Shown here piece after piece: positions 1 through 7,284 of a stretch of 38,947 nt of DNA. Location of the stretch: positions 1 to 38,947 of IMG/VR virus record IMGVR_UViG_3300034109_000201; one strand, written 5' to 3'. A program made the translations under genes and the position numbers. Origin of the DNA: a virus. The notes under the pieces are model-generated. The model did no database searches and was not told where the DNA came from. It saw nothing but the letters and a program-made list of their open reading frames with translations. Position 1 is the stretch's first letter, and the number at the start of each line of letters is the position of its first letter.

Positions 1-127
1 TCAGTCCTCGTTCCTCGTAGACACTTCGCTGCTGCTGCTCGTCGTGGAGACTCGCCGCGATGGCGATGATCGAAGCCACCACGGGGTCGATTCGCTCCAC
101 GCTCCGCTTCTTGCTCGGCCTCGGGTT
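1..127. repeat. Terminal direct repeat, left copy
   Basis: These 127 bases are identical to the last 127 bases of the window. The terL reading frame runs through this copy and finds its stop codon only after the junction with the right end, so the molecule is circular or circularly permuted. A length of exactly 127 is typical of an assembler k-mer overlap rather than a physical phage terminus (inference). Confidence 0.95.
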
Positions 128-1648
128 GCCGTTGGCGTCCCGGTCCACGACGCAGTTTGACATCGCCCACGCCAGCACCGGGTTGCCGTCATGCGAGAGT
201 TTCCTGCCCAGCACGGCTCGCTCCCACATCTGCGTAGGCGTGGCGAGGTTGAGGAACGACTGCGGGACGCGGACCACGTTGAGGCCCTTGCTCTCCAAGT
301 CGTTGGCGAGGTTCTGCGCGTTGTACGGGTCATATGCGATGAGCCTGACACGGTTGTCCTTCGCCAGCGCTTCGATCTGCTTCTGAATGTAGGCGTAGTC
401 CGTTGTGTCGCCTGCCGTCAGCGTCATCCAGCCTCGCCTCGCCCACTCTACATACGGCACGCCATCTCGTCGCGTGCGGTTAGCAGCCCCGACCTCGGGT
501 GCGTAGTTCCAGTTCCGAACGATGATTCGCTCACCGTCCAACCACACGGCAGCGATGCTGGACAGGTCGGTGGTCTGCGCAAGGTCCACGCCGAGGTAGC
601 ACGGCAAGCCGCGCAGCCGCTCGGCGTCAATCTCCTCCCGGCACGCCTCCCAATCGCTCATGCGAATCCACCTGTCGGACGCGGTGATGTGCTGGCACAG
701 GTAGTACGTCCTGAACGGCGACTCGTACGAAGGCTGGTCGTGCGCTCGCTTCGCCTCCTCGCGATACCACGGCAGTCGCACGGTGTGGCCGAGCGAAGGA
801 TTGGCCTTCTTCCACGTCGCCTCGGCATCCCATGGGTCTTCGACCTCGGCGTAGTGGAGGCACGGCAGGAACGCCGGATTGTCTACCGTTCCCTCGCACA
901 CCCGGAGCGCGTACTGGAACAGGTCGTGCTCCAGCGACTCGCGCAGCACTCCTGCCGTCGTGATGCTGACCATGAGCGGCTGGCGGCGCGCGCCCATTGA
1001 GGTCATCACGGCTTCCCACAGGTCACGGCGGTTCTCCATCGCGTGAATCTCGTCCGCGATGCAGGCGCTCGTATTGAGTCCGTGCGCTGCCGGAGCATCG
1101 GCGGACAGGATGGCGTACGAGCCGTACGACTGCGGAGCGATCAGGCGGTGCTGGTATGACTCGGTGCGCTGGCGCAGCAGCGGCTCAGCCTCGGCCATCC
1201 GGCTTGCGCGGTTCAGGCAGAGTTTCGCCTGCTTGCGGTCGCGTGCGATGCCGTAGACATTCGGCGTCGGCTCATCGTCGGCGAGCAGGTGGTAGAGCGC
1301 GAGCGCCGCCGCCAACTCTGTCTTGCCTGCCTTGCGCGGGATCAGGATGTGCGCCTGCCTGTACCTGCGCGAGCCGTCCGGCCTCAACCAGCCGTAGAGG
1401 TTGCCGACGAGCGCGCGCTGCCACGGGAGCAGGACGAATGGCTGTCCGGCCCACTCTCCTTCCGTGTAGCGGCACATCCCTTCGATGAAGTTGATGGCGT
1501 GCTTCGCTGCCTCCGGCTCCCATACGGAGTTGCCCTTCGTGGCAATCGCGTCATACCGAGGCAGCGTGTTGAATGCCTCGGCTGACCACTTACTTGCGCG
1601 TGAGCGCGGCTTTGCGGCTGAAGATGGTTTCGACTTGCTTCGTGTCAT
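1..1648 (-). CDS. terL: Terminase large subunit (5' part; continues across the junction)
   Basis: This is the ATPase and nuclease motor that packages phage DNA into proheads through the portal. The frame opens at ATG 1648, the first start after an in-frame TGA, and has no stop before base 1. Across the circular junction it continues for I-W-L and stops at 38810-38812, giving 552 residues. A variant Walker A (PRKAGKT, residues 104-110) and a Walker B ending in DE (199-200) mark the ATPase. Asp355 in YLGVDLAQTTD marks the start of the RNase H-like nuclease. The family is the HK97-type large terminase. The start overlaps the end of the small subunit gene by 59 bases and the end overlaps the portal start by 10 bases, so both junctions look translationally coupled. 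No clear Shine-Dalgarno precedes ATG 1648. It is not a broken gene; the truncation comes from where the contig was opened. Confidence 0.95.
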   Translation of the reverse strand, partial: MTRSKSKPSSAAKPRSRASKWSAEAFNTLPRYDAIATKGNSVWEPEAAKHAINFIEGMCRYTEGEWAGQPFVLLPWQRALVGNLYGWLRPDGSRRYRQAHILIPRKAGKTELAAALALYHLLADDEPTPNVYGIARDRKQAKLCLNRASRMAEAEPLLRQRTESYQHRLIAPQSYGSYAILSADAPAAHGLNTSACIADEIHAMENRRDLWEAVMTSMGARRQPLMVSITTAGVLRESLEHDLFQYALRVCEGTVDNPAFLPCLHYAEVEDPWDAEATWKKANPSLGHTVRLPWYREEAKRAHDQPSYESPFRTYYLCQHITASDRWIRMSDWEACREEIDAERLRGLPCYLGVDLAQTTDLSSIAAVWLDGERIIVRNWNYAPEVGAANRTRRDGVPYVEWARRGWMTLTAGDTTDYAYIQKQIEALAKDNRVRLIAYDPYNAQNLANDLESKGLNVVRVPQSFLNLATPTQMWERAVLGRKLSHDGNPVLAWAMSNCVVDRDANGNPRPSKKRSVERIDPVVASIIAIAASLHDEQQQRSVYEERGL

Positions 1649-2072
1649 GTTCTTGGGTCAGGCGCGTCCGCGCGCTTGGCGTGAGTCCGAACTCCTGCAT
1701 CATCCTCCGCACCATGAGGCCGTACTCCAACTGCATCGCGACGTACGGCGACCGCTTGAAGCCGATGATGGCCCCGGAGTCATCCTTCACGGGCAGCACG
1801 TCGCCGTAGCGGGCGAGTTGCTTCGTCGCGTGCTTCCATCGCGACAGGTACTCCGCCAAGTGCCCGAGCCCGATGGCGTCGGCGTCGGTCAGGACGCGCA
1901 TCGGTCCAATCGCCCGCACCAACTCGTCCCACGCCTCCCTCGCTGGCGGCTCCAGCCACTCCGGTGGCTGCGGCACGATGATCGGCAGGACGGGCTCGCC
2001 CTTCCGGGTGGCGGCGCGCCACGACCCGGCAAGGCGCATCGCGGCGGTGGGCTTGGGAGGTGGTCCGGGCAT
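1590..2072 (-). CDS. terS: Terminase small subunit, P27 family
   Basis: This 160-residue protein should recognise the packaging site and load the large terminase onto phage DNA. It matches the P27-type small terminase pattern: a PGPPPKPT N-terminus, a P-x-W-L central motif followed by a helical segment (AREAWDELVRAIGPMRVLTDAD, read in two halves), then a YL/YG-containing helix pair. It is directly upstream of terL and overlaps it. It is preceded by a 175-base G-rich gap that is the natural place for a packaging (cos or pac) site and a late promoter. Confidence 0.9.
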   Translation of the reverse strand: MPGPPPKPTAAMRLAGSWRAATRKGEPVLPIIVPQPPEWLEPPAREAWDELVRAIGPMRVLTDADAIGLGHLAEYLSRWKHATKQLARYGDVLPVKDDSGAIIGFKRSPYVAMQLEYGLMVRRMMQEFGLTPSARTRLTQEHDTKQVETIFSRKAALTRK

Positions 2073-2220
2073 GGCGAGGAGGCGCTAGGAGGCGTTCGGG
2101 GCCGCGAGGAGGGTTCCGGGCCGCTCCGGGCCCTCGGACGGCTCTCCGAGGCGGCTAGGGGCGTTCCCGCTAACCCGGGAGCGTGCGCGCGCGAGGCAGG
2201 GGTGCGGTCTGGGATCAAAA
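2073..2220. other. G-rich intergenic stretch before terS, possible packaging site
   Basis: This is the gap between folE and terS. It contains clustered GAGG/AGGAGG words (2074-2110), the inverted pair CTCGGA/TCCGAG around 2135-2152 and GGGCC-rich arms around 2119-2132. No reading frame here looks coding. A cos or pac site commonly lies beside terS, so that is the inferred role, but no sequence signature proves it. Confidence 0.3.
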
Positions 2221-2237
2221 GTGCCAATCATTGGCAC
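2221..2237. promoter_or_regulatory. Palindromic site A, GCCAA-NNN-TTGGC
   Basis: GTGCCAATCATTGGCAC is a perfect palindrome with a 3-base centre. The core is shared with sites at 13291, 13315 and 27454. On the minus strand it follows folE and is trailed by TTTT, so it could instead act as a short intrinsic terminator. The shared core favours a protein operator upstream of the terminase genes (inference). Confidence 0.5.
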
Positions 2238-2247
2238 CCCATACCCC

Positions 2248-2862
2248 TCACGCCACGCCCGCGAGCGCCATGAACTCGGCACGTGCGTCTGCGTTGCGCA
2301 TCGCACCGAGGAGGCACGAGGTCACCATGTCGGCATCGGGCTGGCGGACGCCACGACAACCCATGCAGGCATGGCTGGCTCGGGCAACGACTGCCGTGCC
2401 TCGTGCCGCGAGCGCGGCGTGCAGAGTGTGGGCGACCTGCTGCGTCAGTCGCTCCTGCATCGAAGGTCTACGGGCCCACGCCTCCACCATGCGAGGAATC
2501 TTGGAGAGTCCGACCACGCGACCGCTCGGCACGTAGCCCACGCTCATCTCGCCTACGAACGGGAGGAGATGGTGCTCGCAGAGCGAGACGAAGCGGATGC
2601 CTCGCACGAGAACCATCTCGTCACACGCCTCGTCAAAGACGGTCCCGAGCGCCTTCGCAGGATCCATGTTGCGTCCGCTGGTCATCTCGTCCAGCGCCTT
2701 CACGACGCGCCTTGGCGTGTCTACGAGACCGGGCCGCGTCGGGTCTTCGCCGATGCAGCGCAACAGGTAGGCGACACAGGCTTCCTGCAGTACGGGGTTC
2801 GGAGCGAACGGTGCCGTCAGCGCACGTTCCAAGCCTTGTGCATTTGAATACTCAGTCGCCAT
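2248..2862 (-). CDS. folE: GTP cyclohydrolase I
   Basis: It converts GTP to 7,8-dihydroneopterin triphosphate, the first step toward 7-deazaguanines. The 204-residue protein carries the zinc and catalytic signatures of the family: SLCEHHLLPFVG in the middle and HACMGCRGVR near the C-terminus. It also has the DPTRPGLVDTPRRV and GLSKIPRMVE motifs. ATG 2862 is chosen because AAGGA lies 9 bases upstream; a longer in-frame start would extend further into queE. It overlaps the end of queE by 46 bases and is the last gene of the queC-queD-queE-folE run. A phage copy of folE would raise precursor supply for DNA modification; a role in folate synthesis is less likely given the neighbours. Confidence 0.95.
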   Translation of the reverse strand: MATEYSNAQGLERALTAPFAPNPVLQEACVAYLLRCIGEDPTRPGLVDTPRRVVKALDEMTSGRNMDPAKALGTVFDEACDEMVLVRGIRFVSLCEHHLLPFVGEMSVGYVPSGRVVGLSKIPRMVEAWARRPSMQERLTQQVAHTLHAALAARGTAVVARASHACMGCRGVRQPDADMVTSCLLGAMRNADARAEFMALAGVA

Positions 2863-3452
2863 GACGGGTCTTCCTTGATGAGAGAGAGGCACCACTCAAG
2901 TGCCTTGCGGTCCAGCGTGAGGCCGTTGAATGCCGGGCTCACGAGTTGGTACGTCGCCGTGCACGCGGGCTTCGGTAGCGCCTGTCCGTACCCTCGCACG
3001 TACTTGACTTCGGTAGCGGTGGTCTGGCGCACGGCGTGCTCTGCCACCTTCGGGCTCACCGTGATCCAATCTAGGCCGAGGCCATCGACGTTGACGCTGC
3101 CGTTCGTCTCCATCGCGCACCTGAATCCGGCTTCGTGGAAGGCATCGACCAGCGCGCGGTCCACCTGCAGCCCGGGCTCGCCGCCCGTGAAGACGGCCCA
3201 CGCGCCGTGGCTCCGTAGGTACTCGTCTCCGAGCCCGCACGCCTCGCGCGCCGCAGCGAGCACTTCGGGCGCGGTCATCTTGCGTCCCGACATGAATTCC
3301 GTGTCGCAGTCGAATCCGCCCGGGCTCCTCGGCCCCGGCTCCATCGTGCAGCGCAGGTTGCAGCCCGTGAAGCGCACGAAGACGGACATCTCGCCAGCGC
3401 GCATCCCTTCGCCCTGTGGCGACCAGAACACCTCATTCACCGTGTAAGTCAT
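2817..3452 (-). CDS. queE: 7-carboxy-7-deazaguanine synthase, radical SAM
   Basis: It contracts the 6-carboxytetrahydropterin ring to 7-carboxy-7-deazaguanine (CDG) using S-adenosylmethionine and a 4Fe-4S cluster. The 211-residue protein has the expected SPQGEG start, VFVRFTGCNLRC, CDTEF, FTGGEP and METNGS motifs. The cluster cysteines are C31, C35 and C49, spaced CX3CX13C instead of the usual CX3CX2C. About eleven extra residues (EPGPRSPGGFD and flanks) sit between the second and third cysteine. ATG 3452 overlaps the queD stop as ATGA and has GGAG 8 bases upstream; a GTG at 3461 is the alternative. Downstream it overlaps folE. Confidence 0.93.
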   Translation of the reverse strand: MTYTVNEVFWSPQGEGMRAGEMSVFVRFTGCNLRCTMEPGPRSPGGFDCDTEFMSGRKMTAPEVLAAAREACGLGDEYLRSHGAWAVFTGGEPGLQVDRALVDAFHEAGFRCAMETNGSVNVDGLGLDWITVSPKVAEHAVRQTTATEVKYVRGYGQALPKPACTATYQLVSPAFNGLTLDRKALEWCLSLIKEDPSWRLSIQMHKAWNVR

Positions 3453-3859
3453 CGCGGCCACTCCGAAAGGTCATCGACGGTCGCGACCACCGTGGCGCTG
3501 TCCGTCTCAGTCAAGGCGAGTGATTCGACGCACCCGGGCATCGCCTGCGTGCAGCGCCCGAGGAGCCACGCGGCTAGGTTCTCCGCGCTGCTCGCGAACG
3601 GGAGCCGCACAACGCTGTCGGCGAGCGCAGGGCAGAGCGGATCGTCAGCGGCGAGCAGAGTCCGATGGTCCAGCGAGTCGAAGATGGGCGCTAGCCGCGC
3701 GTCGATGTCGCAGAACAGCGTCGTGACGCCGTGGCGCGACGGAGGAAGGACGAGCGTGACCTCCACGCCGTAGCGGTGCCCGTGCAGGCGCGCGCACTTG
3801 TCCGCCAGCCCCGGGTTGCGATGCGCGGCGTAGAAGCGATATCGGCGACGGATCATCAT
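3449..3859 (-). CDS. queD: 6-carboxy-5,6,7,8-tetrahydropterin synthase
   Basis: It converts dihydroneopterin triphosphate to 6-carboxytetrahydropterin, the QueE substrate. It is a 136-residue PTPS-family protein. Zinc ligands H13, H26 and H28 (AAHR and LHGHRY) are visible, as is the likely catalytic Cys22 in LADKCARLHGH. The SLDH and SSAENLAAWL segments that complete the active site are also present. The ATG at 3859 overlaps the queC stop as ATGATG, with CGGAG 8 bases upstream. It lies between queC and queE in one operon. Confidence 0.93.
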   Translation of the reverse strand: MMIRRRYRFYAAHRNPGLADKCARLHGHRYGVEVTLVLPPSRHGVTTLFCDIDARLAPIFDSLDHRTLLAADDPLCPALADSVVRLPFASSAENLAAWLLGRCTQAMPGCVESLALTETDSATVVATVDDLSEWPR

Positions 3860-4518
3860 GGCTCGTACTCCGTTGGATCGACCACGCCAGCGAGCGAGAA
3901 CGCCTCGCGCCTCTCCACGCACGTGCCGCACTTGCCGCAGTGCTTCGACTTGCCTTCGTAGCACGAGTACGAGAGCGCCATCGGCGCGCCCTCGGCAACC
4001 CCAAGCGTCACGATGTCCGCTTTCGACGCGCCGACGAACGGCCTGTCAACGGTGAATCCTTCGGCATCCCAGTTTCCCTGCCTGACGGCGCGGACGAACG
4101 CCGTGAAGAACTCCTCGCGGCAGTCCGGGTACACGGCGTGGTCGCCAGCGTGCGCGGCAATCGCGACCGAGCGCGCGCCAATCGCGAGCGCGTGCCCCGC
4201 AGCCACGGCGAGCATCACCATGTTCCTGTTCGGCACGACAGTCGTTCGCATCGACTCCTCCTCGTAGTGCCCGTGCGGCACGGCCACGGTCACGTCCGTC
4301 TGCGAACTGTTCGGCAGCAACTCGCCGAAGTCGCGCAGGTCCACCTGCCGATGCCAGATACCGAGCGCTTCCGCCACTCGCTTCGCGGCAAGCAGTTCGA
4401 TGGCGTGGCGCTGACCGTAGTGGATCGTGAGCGCGTGAACCTCGTGCCGCTTGGCAAGCGCCGCCGCGAGCACCGTGGAGTCGAGCCCACCCGAGAGAAG
4501 TACGACCGTCCGAGTCAT
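3856..4518 (-). CDS. queC: 7-cyano-7-deazaguanine (preQ0) synthase
   Basis: It turns CDG into preQ0 with ammonia and ATP, passing through the amide ADG. The 220-residue protein has the PP-loop SGGLDST (residues 9-15). Its C-terminal zinc site is C186-x7-C194-x2-C197-x2-C200. The length is that of ordinary bacterial QueC, with no fused glutamine amidotransferase domain. The predicted end product of the operon is therefore preQ0, not the archaeosine-type base made by phages with Gat-QueC. It overlaps dpdA (ATGA at 4515-4518) and queD. Confidence 0.95.
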   Translation of the reverse strand: MTRTVVLLSGGLDSTVLAAALAKRHEVHALTIHYGQRHAIELLAAKRVAEALGIWHRQVDLRDFGELLPNSSQTDVTVAVPHGHYEEESMRTTVVPNRNMVMLAVAAGHALAIGARSVAIAAHAGDHAVYPDCREEFFTAFVRAVRQGNWDAEGFTVDRPFVGASKADIVTLGVAEGAPMALSYSCYEGKSKHCGKCGTCVERREAFSLAGVVDPTEYEP

Positions 4519-5309
4519 GCGTGCCTCCGCAAGTAGTCCTCAAAGTGCTGTCGGTCGCCGCTGCCTGAGAGCGCGTAGCGCAGACGGACGGTGCCGTATC
4601 CCTTCGCTGACAGCATCGAACCCCACTTTGCCTGAGCCTCGCTCTCCATGCGCCTGAAGTAGTCGATCTGCCCGCGTACGGCACTGTTGTACGCGCTGCG
4701 GTCTTTCGATGCACGCAGCCCGGAGTTGTTGAGCCCCTGCAGGTACTGGATGTTGCCGTACCGCGACAGCGCGAATATCCACGACGTGGCGTCCACGGAC
4801 GCCAGCGGGAGCCGAGACAGGAGCATCGCGTCACAGCAGCCGAAGCCGTGCGACCACACGGGCCACGCCCGGGCAAAGCACTCCTCAAGGAATGCCAGCC
4901 TGCGCTCCCGTGTCAACCGCACGCCGAAGCCGCCCTTTGCCCGGGCCACCATGCCTCCGAAGGCGCACTTGCCCGGCTTGGCCACGTCCTTCAGGTAGTG
5001 CCACGGCGATCCGTAGTGGAAGGTCGCGATGGCGTCGATGCCCTGCCGCCGCATCTCCTCCGTGTTTCGCGCGCTCGCTTCCGGGTCGCCGATGACATCC
5101 AGCGCGAAGATGCGCGAAGGAGGATGAGGACCGCGCAGCAAGGCGTGGCAGTCATCTATGTACTGCGCCAAGTCGATCCGCTTGCCGCTCGTGAGGGCGC
5201 TATACGCGCCGCTGTCCAGCACCCACTCGTCACAGACCGACAGTACGCCGGATCGCACCGCGCTCCGGACCGCCACGTAGGAGACGAGGAAGGACGGTCG
5301 CCACGTCAT
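4515..5309 (-). CDS. dpdA: DpdA-like DNA 7-deazaguanine transglycosylase
   Basis: This is a 264-residue member of the tRNA-guanine transglycosylase superfamily that in phages exchanges guanine in DNA for a 7-deazaguanine. Visible family features are VLDSGAYSAL (about 30-39), FALDVIGDPEAS, a histidine-containing HYGSPW loop, CAFGGMV, HGFGCCDA and SVDATSWIFALSRYG. The TGT-type aspartates lie in the first, second and last of these. It lacks the tRNA-binding additions of TGT, and its place directly upstream of queC-queD-queE-folE supports a DNA substrate. ATG 5309 overlaps the ParB-domain gene stop. Assignment to a particular phage DpdA subfamily is not possible by eye. Confidence 0.88.
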   Translation of the reverse strand: MTWRPSFLVSYVAVRSAVRSGVLSVCDEWVLDSGAYSALTSGKRIDLAQYIDDCHALLRGPHPPSRIFALDVIGDPEASARNTEEMRRQGIDAIATFHYGSPWHYLKDVAKPGKCAFGGMVARAKGGFGVRLTRERRLAFLEECFARAWPVWSHGFGCCDAMLLSRLPLASVDATSWIFALSRYGNIQYLQGLNNSGLRASKDRSAYNSAVRGQIDYFRRMESEAQAKWGSMLSAKGYGTVRLRYALSGSGDRQHFEDYLRRHA

Positions 5310-5917
5310 TGCGCGAGATAGGCGCGGCAGATGCCGACAAGCGCTTCTTCCTCGGACACCTCGGCCCCGTTGTCCTCTCGGTACATCGCCACGGCCTCGT
5401 CCAGCACCTCGCGCGCCGCCTCGGTCAGTGCGAGCGCCTTCGGCGAGGCGTCTTCGCGAGCGACCGAATCGCCTTGCGACTTCGGTGGCTGCCAGTCCAC
5501 GGCGAGCAGCGGGTCCATCACGTAGTCAGGCCACACCGTCTTCGCCAGTTCGTCGCCCTGCTTGGCAAGGTCGGCGAACAGTTCGGCAAGCCGCTCCGAG
5601 TCCTTGCCAGCCATCCCGGCGAGAGGGTCCATCGTCGCGAGCATCTGCTGCGCCTCGTGTTCCGTGAGGTCCACGATCAGCGTCGGCACGAGCGCGCCAG
5701 CCAGCGTCTCGCGGCGCAGGTGCCCGTCAATCAGTTGCAGCGAGCCGTCCTCGCAGCGGCGCGCCACGACAGCGCCAGCGATGCCGACCTGAGAGAGAAC
5801 GGCCTGCAGCGCGCTCGCTTGCTCCTTCGGATGCGTTCGCCAGTTCTGCGGATGCGGCTGCAGTTCGTCTGCCGGAACTCGCTTGAACTCCACGATGCGG
5901 TCTTGGAATCCAGTCAT
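5306..5917 (-). CDS. ParB/Srx-domain protein beside dpdA
   Basis: This 203-residue protein has an N-terminal ParB/sulfiredoxin-like domain: VPADELQPHPQNWRTHPKEQ, then LIDGHLRRETL with the DGHxR motif, then VDLTEHEAQQML. Such domains occur in chromosome segregation proteins and also in phage proteins beside DNA methylases, where some act as nucleases or ATP/CTP-dependent factors. The C-terminal third (about 120-203) is acidic and has no recognised domain. It overlaps dpdA (ATGA) and follows the HNH gene by 9 bases. The immediate coupling to dpdA suggests a role in DNA modification or in sparing modified DNA; this is inference. Confidence 0.8.
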   Translation of the reverse strand: MTGFQDRIVEFKRVPADELQPHPQNWRTHPKEQASALQAVLSQVGIAGAVVARRCEDGSLQLIDGHLRRETLAGALVPTLIVDLTEHEAQQMLATMDPLAGMAGKDSERLAELFADLAKQGDELAKTVWPDYVMDPLLAVDWQPPKSQGDSVAREDASPKALALTEAAREVLDEAVAMYREDNGAEVSEEEALVGICRAYLAQ

Positions 5918-5926
5918 GCCGCCATG

Positions 5927-6586
5927 CTAGCAAGCGCGCGGAGATTGCCGCCCGTGCACCTCGGGCATACGCGCCTCGCGCTCAAGACCGTAGCGCTCGT
6001 ACAGCCATGCCGCCTCCGAGCCCCGCTCGCCATTCGCTACGTTGTCTGCGAGCGGCTGCACCGCCGCGCCAGTACCGAGCATGACTGCGGCGGCTCGCGC
6101 CCACCTCGCATCGTCGGTCACGATGACCGCCGTCAGCCTCGGCAGGTCGCCTCGCATGGCGGCGGCGACGATGCCATCCATGGCGGCGAGCGAGAGAACG
6201 TGCGCCGACTGCCAGCCCATGCCAGCGGCGAAGACGCGCCGCAACTCCCGCTGGTCCACGACTCCCGAGCCCGCCATCGTCACGCCGAATGCCACCGCGA
6301 CGATGCGAAGCGCCACAGCGTCGGCGCGAGCGCGCGCGGCCACGTCGGATGGCGTCTTGACGGCGTCGTGACAGCGCTTGCAGAGCGGCTGCAGGTTCTC
6401 GGCAGCGTGCGTGCCTCCCTCGGCAAGCGGCTTGATGTGGTCCACGATGGTCGCGGGCACCGTCCTGCCTGCGGCCCTGCAAAGCCTGCAAAGCGGCTCG
6501 GCCTGCAGCGTCGCGTTCCGGATGCGCTGCCAGCGCGCGTCATACGGCGAGCGCTTGCCGCCAACGGCAGGAGGCTTCCACGGCAT
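5927..6586 (-). CDS. HNH endonuclease with extra C-terminal domain
   Basis: The first ~80 residues form an HNH nuclease: CRLC zinc knuckle, TIVDHIKPLAEGG, NLQPLCKRCHD. HNH proteins of this kind often assist terminase, but here the gene sits between rusA and parB, not next to terS. The remaining ~135 residues form an Ala/Val-rich, apparently globular domain (AVAFGVTMAGSG, AAMDGIVAAAMRGDLPRL, VIVTDDARWARAAAVML). I do not recognise it, and it makes the protein about twice the usual length for a small HNH protein. The start ATG overlaps the rusA stop as TGATG. Confidence 0.8.
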   Translation of the reverse strand: MPWKPPAVGGKRSPYDARWQRIRNATLQAEPLCRLCRAAGRTVPATIVDHIKPLAEGGTHAAENLQPLCKRCHDAVKTPSDVAARARADAVALRIVAVAFGVTMAGSGVVDQRELRRVFAAGMGWQSAHVLSLAAMDGIVAAAMRGDLPRLTAVIVTDDARWARAAAVMLGTGAAVQPLADNVANGERGSEAAWLYERYGLEREARMPEVHGRQSPRAC

Positions 6587-7029
6587 CAGGCGCCGTGGAG
6601 CCGTTCGTTCAGCCCGAACTGGAGCGGCGACAGGAAGATGCTCGTGGCGTCCGTCGTGTTCCAGACCTTGAGCGAATGCTTCTCAACGACCTGCGCGTCA
6701 TCGCCCCACACGCCAGCATCCGTCAGCGCGTCCATCACGGCCTTGTCCAAGTTGTCCAAGTCCGGCTTGCTGATCTTGAACTCCCTCGGCTTGTTGCCCT
6801 TGCGCTTGAAGGAGAACATGATGTCGATGCGGATAGGCCCTTCGATGAGAGGGATGTTCGCGTGCCGCGCGCCGTCCACGATCCGCAGTTTGTACTCGTG
6901 CACCGGGTGGTCGTGCGGCAGGTAGACGCGCGGATAGCCACCTTGACAGGCAACGCGATGACGCGGCTGCGCGATGGCCTTGCCGAGCACCACAAACTGG
7001 TACTTCACTTGATGTTGTGTCGCAGCCAT
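6586..7029 (-). CDS. rusA: RusA-like Holliday junction resolvase
   Basis: It resolves branched DNA before packaging. The 147-residue protein has the RusA signature KPDLDNLDKAVMDAL followed by TDAGVWGDDAQVVE, which supply the metal-binding aspartates. The N-terminal β-strand region (YQFVVLGKAIAQPRHR) fits as well. The start at 7029 overlaps the preceding small gene by 25 bases and has AAGAGG 5 bases upstream. It works naturally with the ERF and YqaJ recombination proteins encoded upstream in the genome. Confidence 0.9.
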   Translation of the reverse strand: MAATQHQVKYQFVVLGKAIAQPRHRVACQGGYPRVYLPHDHPVHEYKLRIVDGARHANIPLIEGPIRIDIMFSFKRKGNKPREFKISKPDLDNLDKAVMDALTDAGVWGDDAQVVEKHSLKVWNTTDATSIFLSPLQFGLNERLHGA

Positions 7030-7223
7030 AGCAGCCTCTTGCGTAGTTGTTCGACGTACTCGCGCCGCTCGCTGCGCGCGCGGTGGTAGTCAAGGTAACT
7101 GATGACGATGCCCAACTCGTCATCCACCCACATCAACGATTGAATCCAACGGGCAGCGCGCTCCTCGCAAGCGCGGCGCTTGTGAAAGCACTCCGAACAC
7201 GGGCTCTCCGGTTCCGGCTCCAC
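7005..7223 (-). CDS. Small CxxC-containing protein, unknown function
   Basis: A 72-residue frame with a GTG start at 7223, a CSEC zinc-knuckle-like pair near the N-terminus and a third cysteine (Cys19). The C-terminal half is charged and helical, rich in Arg and Glu. It lies between a strong terminator and rusA and would be the first gene of the modification operon. The start is uncertain because no good Shine-Dalgarno is visible; the only downstream alternative is an ATG inside WIQSLMWVDDE. Function unknown. Confidence 0.6.
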   Translation of the reverse strand: MEPEPESPCSECFHKRRACEERAARWIQSLMWVDDELGIVISYLDYHRARSERREYVEQLRKRLLWLRHNIK

Positions 7224-7248
7224 GCCGTGCAGCCTACGCGCGCCAAAG

Positions 7249-7284
7249 AAAAAAGGCGCGCGACAGCCGAAGCCATCGCGCGCC
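7249..7284 (-). terminator. Strong intrinsic terminator after the primase gene
   Basis: Read on the minus strand, GGCGCGCGA and TCGCGCGCC form a 9-bp stem around TGGCTTCGGCTG, followed directly by six T residues. The opposite strand also ends in TTT, so it may work both ways. It closes the replication operon (HTH to primase) and separates it from the rusA-dpdA-que operon. Confidence 0.9.

Noticed and set aside
296-307. CCAAGTCGTTGG considered as a fifth copy of the palindrome.
   Set aside because: The centre is 4 bases instead of 3, the outer G/C pair is missing and it lies in terL coding sequence.
5309-6925. A 538-residue open frame on the plus strand (and others such as 191-1000 and 9092-10957).
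   Set aside because: Each is the opposite-strand shadow of well-identified minus-strand genes (ParB/HNH/RusA, terL, helicase). They are His/Arg/Leu-rich with no family motif, which is typical for G+C-rich DNA.
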